The notes under the pieces were generated by a model that was not told where the DNA came from, did no database searches, and worked only from the letters and a program-made list of their open reading frames with translations. This document shows positions 7,395 to 12,760 of a stretch of 12,760 nt of DNA, piece by piece. The stretch's first letter is position 1; every line of letters begins with the position of its first letter. Where the stretch lies: NCBI RefSeq assembly GCF_040882075.1, contig NZ_JBBEBZ010000190.1:1-12760 (forward strand), read 5' to 3'. The position numbers and the translations under genes were made by a program. Source of the DNA: Nitriliruptor sp040882075. Lineage in GTDB: Bacteria > Actinomycetota > Nitriliruptoria > Nitriliruptorales > Nitriliruptoraceae.

Positions 7395-7400
7395 TAGACT
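7395..7400 (+). promoter_or_regulatory. -10 element of hicAB (leaderless start)
   Basis: TAGACT fits TANNNT and ends six bases before the hicA ATG at 7407, the spacing expected when transcription begins at the start codon. There is no Shine-Dalgarno sequence in the six-base interval. No good -35 box is seen. Confidence 0.5.
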
Positions 7401-7406
7401 AGCGGT

Positions 7407-7661
7407 ATGGCTGCTGTCAAGAAGACCCTGACGAAGATGCGGAGCGCGCCGCAGGCGGTCGCGTTCCGGGACCTGGTCAAGGTCTGCACCGAGTACTTCG
7501 GGCCGCCACGGCAGCACCGCAGCTCGCACATGGTGTTCCGGACCCCGTGGGCAGGCGACCCGCGCGTGAACATCCAGGAAGGGCGCGGGGGGCAAGCCAA
7601 GCCCTACCAGGTACGCCAGGTGCTCAAGGCCATCGAGCGGATGGAGGACGATCGTGACTGA
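7407..7661 (+). CDS. hicA: HicA-family mRNA interferase toxin
   Basis: 84 residues, the usual small size. The HicA family has a double-stranded-RNA-binding-like fold and cleaves mRNA, using a histidine in a G/S-S-H segment. Here SSHMVFRTP places that histidine at residue 41, followed by a beta strand (PRVNIQ) and a C-terminal helix (KPYQVRQVLKAIERME). The toxin gene comes first and its end overlaps the antitoxin start by eight bases. It looks intact. Transcription appears leaderless from TAGACT. HicA identity is based on the motif and the HicB partner; it belongs to a variant with an extended N-terminus rather than the shortest HicA form. Confidence 0.8.
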   Translation: MAAVKKTLTKMRSAPQAVAFRDLVKVCTEYFGPPRQHRSSHMVFRTPWAGDPRVNIQEGRGGQAKPYQVRQVLKAIERMEDDRD

Positions 7662-7983
7662 CGTGAAGCACTACACCTACCGGGTCTCGTGGTCCCCGGA
7701 GGATGACGAGTTCGTGGCGAGCTGTGCCGAGTTCCCGTCGTTGTCGTGGTTGGCGGACTCGCAGACGGCCGCGTTGGAAGGTCTCGCGACGCTCGTGGCA
7801 GAGGTGGTCGAGGATCTTCAAGCTTCGGGTGAGTCGGTGCCCGATGCGCTAGCGGAGCGCCGCTACTCGGGTCGGTTCAACGTGCGTGTCCCAGAGTCGC
7901 TGCATCGAGAGTTGGCCGTCAAGGCGGCTGAGGAAGGTGTCAGCCTGAACCGGCTGGTCAGCGACCGGCTCGCCCGAACCTGA
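7654..7983 (+). CDS. hicB: HicB-family antitoxin with ribbon-helix-helix domain
   Basis: 109 residues from a GTG at 7654, preceded by GGAGGA at 7643-7648 inside the end of hicA. Residues 5-60 are the HicB-type degenerate RNase H-like fold (YRVSWSPEDDEFVASCAEFP, DSQTAALEGLATLV). Residues 72-109 are a ribbon-helix-helix DNA-binding domain (GRFNVRVPESLHRELAVKAA then GVSLNRLVSDRLA). It should neutralise HicA by direct binding and repress the hicAB promoter. The overlap with hicA implies translational coupling. No truncation is evident. Confidence 0.85.
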   Translation: MTDVKHYTYRVSWSPEDDEFVASCAEFPSLSWLADSQTAALEGLATLVAEVVEDLQASGESVPDALAERRYSGRFNVRVPESLHRELAVKAAEEGVSLNRLVSDRLART

Positions 7984-8075
7984 CCGTTGGTGTCGAGAAC
8001 GACGTCGATGAGATACGTGCGAAAGGGTCCCGCTCAGTGCGTAGTGGCAGCCACCGTGGCCCCAGCCGAACGTTC

Positions 8076-8097
8076 GTGACTCAACTGTGACTCGACT
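8076..8097. repeat. Tandem 11-bp direct repeat
   Basis: GTGACTCAACT (8076-8086) is followed directly by GTGACTCGACT (8087-8097), differing at one base. It lies between hicB and the terminator of the tRNA gene. The meaning is unclear; it could be a protein-binding site or a remnant of recombination near the tRNA. Confidence 0.5.
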
Positions 8098-8113
8098 CAG
8101 GCTCAGCGAACGC

Positions 8114-8139
8114 CAGAACCCCGCCGAAGCGGGGTTCTG
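8114..8139 (-). terminator. Intrinsic-type terminator of tRNA-Gly with UUCG tetraloop
   Basis: CAGAACCCCGC (8114-8124) pairs perfectly with GCGGGGTTCTG (8129-8139). Read on the minus strand the loop is TTCG, the very stable UUCG tetraloop. The 11-bp stem begins immediately after the encoded CCA of the tRNA gene. No U-tract follows. The stem could also act on plus-strand transcripts from hicAB. Confidence 0.75.
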
Positions 8140-8216
8140 TGGAGCGGATGACGAGATTCGAACTCGCGACCTCCACCTTGGCAAGGTGGCGCTCTAGCCA
8201 ACTGAGCTACATCCGC
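8140..8216 (-). tRNA. tRNA-Gly (anticodon GCC), CCA encoded
   Basis: Read leftward from 8216, the acceptor arm GCGGATG pairs perfectly with CATCCGC. The D-arm contains AGTTGG. The anticodon stem CCACC/GGTGG closes the loop TTGCCAA, giving anticodon GCC. The T-loop reads TTCGAAT. The discriminator is T at 8143, followed by an encoded CCA at 8142-8140. The molecule is complete. The promoter lies just upstream and a hairpin terminator immediately downstream. tRNA genes are frequent integration points, and the neighbouring region to the left carries accessory genes. Confidence 0.95.
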
Positions 8217-8228
8217 GTGCGGCGGGGG

Positions 8229-8257
8229 ACGGTACTTCCCGGCGCAGGGGCGAGCAA
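8229..8257 (-). promoter_or_regulatory. Promoter of tRNA-Gly
   Basis: On the minus strand TTGCTC (8257-8252) and TACCGT (8234-8229) are separated by exactly 17 bases and lie 12 bases before the mature tRNA 5' end. This matches a sigma-70-type housekeeping promoter with a TANNNT -10. Confidence 0.6.
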
Positions 8258-8285
8258 ACCGGACCGCGCCGTGCGCGCCACCCGG

Positions 8286-8726
8286 TCAGCGACCGCTCGA
8301 ACCGAACCCACCCTCACCTCGTGCGGTGTCATCGAGATCACCGACCTCGGTCACCGTCGCGCGACCGACCCGCTGCAGCAGCAGCTGGGCGATGCGGTCA
8401 CCGCGCCCGATGCTGACCGGCTCGTCACCGAGGTTGACCAGCAGGACCAGCAGGTCGCCCCGGTACCCGGCATCGATGGTCCCAGGGGCGTTGGCCACGG
8501 TGAGACCGTGACGCATCGCCAGCCCCGACCGCGGGTGGACCAAGCCCACCCAGCCGTCGGGGACGGCGACCCGCAGGCCGGTCGCGACGGCCGCGCGCGC
8601 ACCGGGCGCGAGGACGAGGTCGTCGGCGGTCCGCAGATCCAGCCCCGCGTCCCCCTCGTGGGCGTAGCTCGGCAACGGCAGGTCCGGGTCGATCCGCACC
8701 ACGCGGAGCTCGGGCTCCTCGACCAC
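8286..8726 (-). CDS. dut: Deoxyuridine 5'-triphosphate nucleotidohydrolase (dUTPase)
   Basis: Hydrolyses dUTP to dUMP and diphosphate, keeping uracil out of DNA and supplying dUMP for dTMP synthesis; cytosolic homotrimer. All five trimeric-dUTPase motifs are visible in order: GDAGLDLRT (motif I), PRSGLA (II), NAPGTIDAGYRGDLLVLLVN (III), GDRIAQLLL (IV), and the C-terminal RGEGGFGSSG (V). The frame is open to a GTG at 8780, but the GTG at 8726 (VVEEPELRVV) is preferred because GGGAGGG lies five bases upstream and it gives 146 residues, the normal size; the upstream GTG has no Shine-Dalgarno. It lies divergent to the membrane-anchored protein gene and next to the tRNA. It looks intact. Confidence 0.92.
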   Translation of the reverse strand: MVEEPELRVVRIDPDLPLPSYAHEGDAGLDLRTADDLVLAPGARAAVATGLRVAVPDGWVGLVHPRSGLAMRHGLTVANAPGTIDAGYRGDLLVLLVNLGDEPVSIGRGDRIAQLLLQRVGRATVTEVGDLDDTARGEGGFGSSGR

Positions 8727-8921
8727 CTCGACCCTCCCGACCGTCCGTTCGACCCCGTGCACACGGCCAGGCGGGCTCACGACCAGGGTCGTGGCCTACC
8801 CAGCGGGCGGGCGGGAACGTACCGTGGAGCACCACCTCTGCACCCGCGGGCCCGGCCCGTCGCGCGTGCCCGGCTCCCCGCCCCTTCTCCACCTCCCTCG
8901 CTCCCGCACGGAAGGCTCCGC

Positions 8922-9959
8922 GTGTCCGTCTCCCCCGGACTCGATGCCACCGACCGCCAGCCTGACACCACCGACCCGGCAGACGACCCCTCGGCCCACC
9001 ACGACGTGAAGAGGTCGGAGGTGACCGAGGACCGTCACGGCCGGCGGTGGATCGGCGCGGTCGTCCTCGCCGTCCTCATGATCGCCAGCGTCTTCGCGGT
9101 CCAGCAGATCCGGGCGGCGGACGCCGAGGCGACCGCCAACGAGCAGCGCGAGGCTCGCGCCGAGCTCGCCGCTGACCTCGCTGAGGTCCGTGACGCCGTC
9201 GCGGTCCCGGCGCGCGACGGCCAGAACGTGGCGTCGGCGCTGTTGCGCCACCAGCTCGCGCTCATCGCCGGCGAGGGCCCCGACACCGACGTCGGTGACC
9301 GGCTCGTGGCCGACCTCCAGGAGGCTGCCGACGAGCTCGAAGCCGCGTCCACGACGCCGCTGCCCGAGCGTCCGCAGATGCTGCCCGTCGCGACCATCGA
9401 TCCGATCTACGCGCGTCTCGAAGGTCTCGAGGGGCAGGCCGCCGATCTCGCTGCCACCTACCGGGACGCGGCCGAGCACGCGTCGGCGTCGATCGGGTCG
9501 GTGCGCGCGCTCGAAGCCGCGGCGTTGACCTACGCCGACAGCACCGACCAGCTCCCGTCCGGCGACGACCCTGACGTGGTCGCCGATGCGTGGCGGGCCG
9601 AACGCGACCAGCTCGAGGCGTACGCATCGGCCGTCGCTGATGCCGCCGATGACCCCGTGGTCGCGCCGCTGGCCGAGGCCCACGACCAGCTCGTGACCGG
9701 GCTCCGGACCTTCGCCGACGACGCCATCGAGCGTCTCGAAGCCGACGACCTCGATGGCTACAACGCCCTGCTCGCTGAACGTCTCGGAGGCGACGACCCG
9801 TTCGGCTTCGCCGCGCAGCTCGCTGAGGCACGCGAGGAGGTCTCCCAGGAAGCCTTGGCGGGGCCGCTCGAGGACGCTCGCGCTCGCGGACTCGGGCTGC
9901 TGACCGAGCTCGAGGAGCTCCGTCGCATCACCCCCGCGCAGCTGGCCGAGGTCCGCTGA
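8922..9959 (+). CDS. Membrane-anchored, Ala/Glu-rich helical protein of unknown function
   Basis: 345 residues from GTG 8922, with GGAAGG seven bases upstream; GTG at 9021 (VTEDRHGRR) is an alternative. Residues 1-42 are polar and Asp/Pro/Thr-rich. Residues about 43-62 (WIGAVVLAVLMIASVFAV) form one hydrophobic segment preceded by RR, so the bulk would face outside as a type II anchor or an uncleaved signal; cleavage after VFA is possible. Residues 65-345 are almost entirely Ala/Glu/Asp/Leu-rich and predicted helical, with coiled-coil-like stretches (EATANEQREARAELAADLAE). No cysteines or enzymatic motifs are seen. It may be an extracytoplasmic structural or sensing protein. Its end overlaps the acyltransferase gene by 32 bases, tail to tail. 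Confidence 0.7.
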   Translation: MSVSPGLDATDRQPDTTDPADDPSAHHDVKRSEVTEDRHGRRWIGAVVLAVLMIASVFAVQQIRAADAEATANEQREARAELAADLAEVRDAVAVPARDGQNVASALLRHQLALIAGEGPDTDVGDRLVADLQEAADELEAASTTPLPERPQMLPVATIDPIYARLEGLEGQAADLAATYRDAAEHASASIGSVRALEAAALTYADSTDQLPSGDDPDVVADAWRAERDQLEAYASAVADAADDPVVAPLAEAHDQLVTGLRTFADDAIERLEADDLDGYNALLAERLGGDDPFGFAAQLAEAREEVSQEALAGPLEDARARGLGLLTELEELRRITPAQLAEVR

Positions 9960-11472
9960 CGCCTCCGGCACCCTCGCCGGTCGCGGTCCGCTGACGTGCC
10001 AGATCGCCACGCACGTGGACCGCATCGGCGGAACGCCGGAGCTCAGCCACGGCGTCGACGAGGAACCCGGTGACCTGGTCGAGGTCGGGTACCGCGTCGT
10101 AGCCGCCGATGAACCCGAAGTTCAGCCACCCGTCGATGCTGGTCAGGCCCACCGCGTAGGACTGGGTCGCGGCCAGCGGCGAGAACGGGAAGAAACCGAG
10201 CAGCCGGGCACCGAGGCAGTAGATCGACTGCTGCGGTCCCGGCACGTTGGTGACCGCGAAGTTGAACAGCCGAGACCCCGACGCCGCCCGCGACGCCATG
10301 GCGTGGATGGTCGGGGGCGCGAACTGCGCCAGACCGGTGAGGAACTCGGCTCCGACCGCCTGGTGGGAGGACCGGACGTCGGCCATCGCGTCGTGACAGA
10401 CACGCAGCCGTTCCACCGCGTCCATCTCGAACATCGGCAGATCGACGAGCACCGAGACCACCCGGTTGCCGAGCGCGTGGCTGCCGGAGGCGTCGCGCGT
10501 GGAAACCGGGACCATGACGCGCAGCCACAGGCCGTCGGTCCGCGTGCCCTGGCTGCGCAGGTAGCGGCCGGTCGCGTCGGAGACGGCCGCGAGGACCACG
10601 TCGTTGACGGTCGTGCCGAACGCGTCCTTGATGGCCTTGACCTCGTCGAGCGGGACGCGCTGGACGGCGAGCCTGCGGTGCTGGCCGGGTGGGCAGTTCA
10701 GCAGCGACCGTGGGGCCGGTTTGGTCAGGTTGGTGCGCGCCACCGACAGCACACCCCGCCCGACGCCGAGGGCCTGGAGCGCGGTCTTGGCGGGGGCGTC
10801 GACCATCCGGCGCACGGTGCGCACCAGCTCACGCGGCGAGGTGGCGAGGTCCCGGACCGCGCCGACGGCCAGCTCGGCAGAGCCGGGCGGCGACGCTGGC
10901 GACCACGGCTGCGGACCTGCCACATCCTCCGGAGCGGTGGGCTCGAGATCGAGCATGACGGTCGTGATCTCCACACCGTCGAGGCCGTCGATCAGGGCGT
11001 GGTGGGACTTGCTGAGGATGGCGAGCCGGCCCTCCTCGAGCCCTTCGATGACGTAGATCTCCCACAACGGCCGGTCGCGGTCGAGCGGGCGCGACAGGAT
11101 CCGTGCGCTGTACTCGGTCAGGTGGGCCATCGTGCCGGGCGCGGGCAGCGCGGCGTGGCGCACGTGGAAGCTGAGGTCGAAGTCGGGGTCATCGACCCAG
11201 ACGGGGTTGCCGATCCCGAGCGGCGGGTACGCCAGCTTCTGGCGGTACCGCGGCACCTGGTGCAACCGGCCACCGATCAGGGCGAGGAAGCTGGCGAAGC
11301 GCGAGGCCTCGGCGGCGTCCGGTGGCGGTGGCGGTGGGTCGAAGATCAGCAGCCCGCCCACGTGCATGTGGACCTGCGGCGTCTCCATCTCCAGGAAGGT
11401 CGCGTCGACCGATGCGAGCCGCTCACCGTGCCCCTTGCCGGCCCCGGCTCCGTCGCTCGACTGCTGCGCCAC
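9928..11472 (-). CDS. Wax ester synthase/diacylglycerol acyltransferase (WS/DGAT family)
   Basis: 514 residues. This family esterifies diacylglycerol or fatty alcohols with acyl-CoA, making triacylglycerol or wax ester storage lipid, usually at the membrane or lipid-body surface. Visible signatures: an N-terminal block (ERLASVDATFLEMETPQVHM), PLW at 135-137, the catalytic HHxxxDG as H157-H158-A-L-I-D162-G163, NDVVLA in the second half, and the C-terminal domain with NVPGPQQSIYCLGARL. The GTG start at 11472 is supported by GGAGGGAG four bases upstream. Mycobacterial Tgs proteins are about 460-470 residues, so this is slightly long, with extra residues at both ends. It lies 67 bases downstream of the cyclase gene on the same strand. 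Acyl acceptor preference cannot be told from sequence. Confidence 0.9.
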   Translation of the reverse strand: MAQQSSDGAGAGKGHGERLASVDATFLEMETPQVHMHVGGLLIFDPPPPPPDAAEASRFASFLALIGGRLHQVPRYRQKLAYPPLGIGNPVWVDDPDFDLSFHVRHAALPAPGTMAHLTEYSARILSRPLDRDRPLWEIYVIEGLEEGRLAILSKSHHALIDGLDGVEITTVMLDLEPTAPEDVAGPQPWSPASPPGSAELAVGAVRDLATSPRELVRTVRRMVDAPAKTALQALGVGRGVLSVARTNLTKPAPRSLLNCPPGQHRRLAVQRVPLDEVKAIKDAFGTTVNDVVLAAVSDATGRYLRSQGTRTDGLWLRVMVPVSTRDASGSHALGNRVVSVLVDLPMFEMDAVERLRVCHDAMADVRSSHQAVGAEFLTGLAQFAPPTIHAMASRAASGSRLFNFAVTNVPGPQQSIYCLGARLLGFFPFSPLAATQSYAVGLTSIDGWLNFGFIGGYDAVPDLDQVTGFLVDAVAELRRSADAVHVRGDLARQRTATGEGAGGVSGPRPAARG

Positions 11473-11539
11473 CGGTCTCCCTCCGACGTGCGGCGGAGCC
11501 TACCTCCCGGGGCGGTCGCTCCCGTCCCTGGCGAGGGGC

Positions 11540-12760
11540 TCACGCCTCCGCGGAGCGGGAGGTGACGCTGACGGGACGCCGCGTCCCGACCCCGCGGATG
11601 CGCACCGGCCGCAAGCGTCGGGTGCCGTAGCCGGCCGCCTCGAGCTGGTCGGAGAGCTGTTCGTCGGCCAGCAGCCGCCACGGGCGGGCCAGGTCGGTGA
11701 GCCGCGCGGCGAGGTTGACGGGGGGGCCGAACACGTCCCCCTCGCGCACCAGCGTCGGGCCCGCGGCGAGGCCCCCTCGCAGCGGCACGTCCTCGAGCGC
11801 CGGCACCGCGGTGGTGAGCTCCATCATCGCCTCGGCGAGCGTCACCGCGTCGGCCGCCACGAGCATGGCCGCGTCACCGAGGAACTTGACGACCGAGACC
11901 TCCGTCCGGGGTGCGGTCACCTCGATGATGCGGTCCTCGAACGCGTCCAGGACCTCGTCGAGGCCCTGCGGGTCGATCCGGGACGACAGCGAGGTCCACC
12001 CGACGACGTCGACGAACCCGACGGCCAGGTCGATCTCCGGCACGTCGGCACGGGTCAGGGTGACCGAGAGCTCCGTGCTCAGCTGGTGCTCGAGGTGGAG
12101 CCCGTAGGTGAGCTGCAGGATCTCGCGCGCGATCCCATCGAGCTCCTTGGCCGTGTCCGCGAGCGTGACCGCCACGGTCAGATCGTCGGCACCGGCCTGG
12201 CGCATCGGCAGCAGCAGTTCGTCGCGGACGATCCCGAGGTCGGACCGCGCGACCATCGCCAACGCCGTCCCCCGCGCCCGCGCCGACGAGGCCACGGCTC
12301 CGGGAGGGAGCACCTCGAGCAGCCGAGCGAGCAGTCGGGCCCACTGCAGATCAGCCTCACCGAGCCGTTCGGGCAGCGGCAGACCGGTCGCGACGCGGAT
12401 ACGTCGCAGCAGCTCGACGGGGACCCCGGACCCCTCGGAGACCTCCGCGATGGTGTACCGGTGGGGTCCCCCGACGACCTGTTGTGCGAGCACGAGCGCG
12501 ACCCGGCCGTCATCGACGGCCGCGCGCGCCCCTTCCTCGTCGAGCCCGAGATCGACCAGCGCCCGGACCGTCGCCGCGTCCTCGTCGTCGAGCACCGCGC
12601 GGCCGTCCGCGCCGACGGGCCGAGGTCGTCCGAGCCGGTCGCGCACGAACCGCGGCAGCTCGCCCGTGAGATCGGCCAGCTCGAGCCGTGGTCCGCGGTC
12701 ATCGGGTCCGCGGTCACCGCCGACGCGGTCGGCGCCGCCGTGGTCATCGCCGCCGTGGTC
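11540..12760 (-). CDS. Class III adenylate cyclase with N-terminal regulatory domain (Rv1264-like), 5' end missing
   Basis: Makes cAMP from ATP. The frame is open to the right edge without a start that has an evident ribosome site; residues before the GTG at 12646 (RLELADLTGELPRF) look coding, so the gene is cut. Numbering from that GTG, residues about 15-195 resemble the adenylate cyclase regulatory domain (Ad_Cy_reg) of the mycobacterial pH-responsive Rv1264 type, including a helix-turn-helix-like segment (YTIAEVSEGSGVPVELLRRI). Residues about 205-365 are the catalytic domain. Metal-binding D213 (FVDVVGWTSL) and D258 (KFLGDAAML), base-reading K254 and D304 (GDVFGPPVNLAARL), and transition-state N311 and R315 are all present, so it should be active as a homodimer. 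There is no membrane segment in the visible part. Confidence 0.88.
   Translation of the reverse strand, partial: DHGGDDHGGADRVGGDRGPDDRGPRLELADLTGELPRFVRDRLGRPRPVGADGRAVLDDEDAATVRALVDLGLDEEGARAAVDDGRVALVLAQQVVGGPHRYTIAEVSEGSGVPVELLRRIRVATGLPLPERLGEADLQWARLLARLLEVLPPGAVASSARARGTALAMVARSDLGIVRDELLLPMRQAGADDLTVAVTLADTAKELDGIAREILQLTYGLHLEHQLSTELSVTLTRADVPEIDLAVGFVDVVGWTSLSSRIDPQGLDEVLDAFEDRIIEVTAPRTEVSVVKFLGDAAMLVAADAVTLAEAMMELTTAVPALEDVPLRGGLAAGPTLVREGDVFGPPVNLAARLTDLARPWRLLADEQLSDQLEAAGYGTRRLRPVRIRGVGTRRPVSVTSRSAEA
12734..12760. repeat. 12-bp direct repeat in the N-terminal part of the cyclase gene
   Basis: GCCGCCGTGGTC occurs at 12734-12745 and again at 12749-12760, three bases apart. On the coding strand this gives DHGG-D-DHGG, a His/Asp/Gly-rich and probably disordered tail ahead of the regulatory domain. 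More copies could lie beyond the window. Confidence 0.5.

Noticed and set aside
8140..8216. Attachment-site duplicate of the tRNA 3' end inside the window
   Set aside because: Short matches such as TTCGAAC recur by chance, but no copy longer than a few bases was found by eye.
8139..8921. Upstream extension of the membrane-anchored protein frame through dut and the tRNA gene
   Set aside because: It crosses a tRNA gene and runs antisense to dUTPase; GTG 8922 with a ribosome site is the sensible start.
10015..11565. 516-residue plus-strand frame opposite the acyltransferase
   Set aside because: Shadow frame; the minus strand carries HHxxxDG and other family signatures.
1..12760. CRISPR array or insertion sequence
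   Set aside because: No regularly spaced repeats, transposase motifs or terminal inverted repeats were seen.

Overview
The window is high-GC, densely coded DNA with frequent GTG starts and GTGA start/stop overlaps. It also carries a wax-ester/triacylglycerol synthase of the WS/DGAT family and a class III cyclase with an Rv1264-like regulatory domain. Together these point to an actinobacterium (Actinomycetota), possibly a deep-branching lineage; I cannot name a genus from sequence alone.

Left part, 1 to about 8140, looks like an accessory region. All genes from 4112 leftward are on the minus strand. A zinc-ribbon protein of unknown function (4112-2739) overlaps a SWIM zinc-finger protein (2742-895) by GTGA. 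Next come a ribbon-helix-helix antitoxin and PIN-domain toxin (802-126), which also overlap by GTGA. The first bases of another gene sit at the window edge; METLYT would fit an Ohr-type start. Divergent from the zinc-ribbon gene is a helical-repeat gene (4261-5793) that appears related to the C-terminal part of the SWIM protein. It is broken by two compensating one-base frameshifts. A 354-base convergent gap with a strong hairpin follows. Then an HTH regulator and a MNT/AbiEii-like nucleotidyltransferase (7262-6148, minus) lie back to back with a HicA/HicB pair (7407-7983, plus). Both divergent units appear to start from leaderless promoters. The left part therefore holds three toxin-antitoxin-like modules beside an uncharacterised SWIM/zinc-ribbon/helical-repeat cluster.

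Right part, 8115 to the end, looks like ordinary chromosome: tRNA-Gly(GCC) with encoded CCA, its own promoter and a UUCG-loop terminator; dUTPase (dut); a membrane-anchored, Ala/Glu-rich helical protein; a WS/DGAT acyltransferase convergent with it by a 32-base overlap; and a class III adenylate cyclase running off the right edge, upstream of and co-oriented with the acyltransferase.

The best candidate for an undescribed system is the divergent locus 895-5793. The tRNA at the junction suggests how the accessory part may have arrived, but no integrase or attachment-site duplicate is visible.
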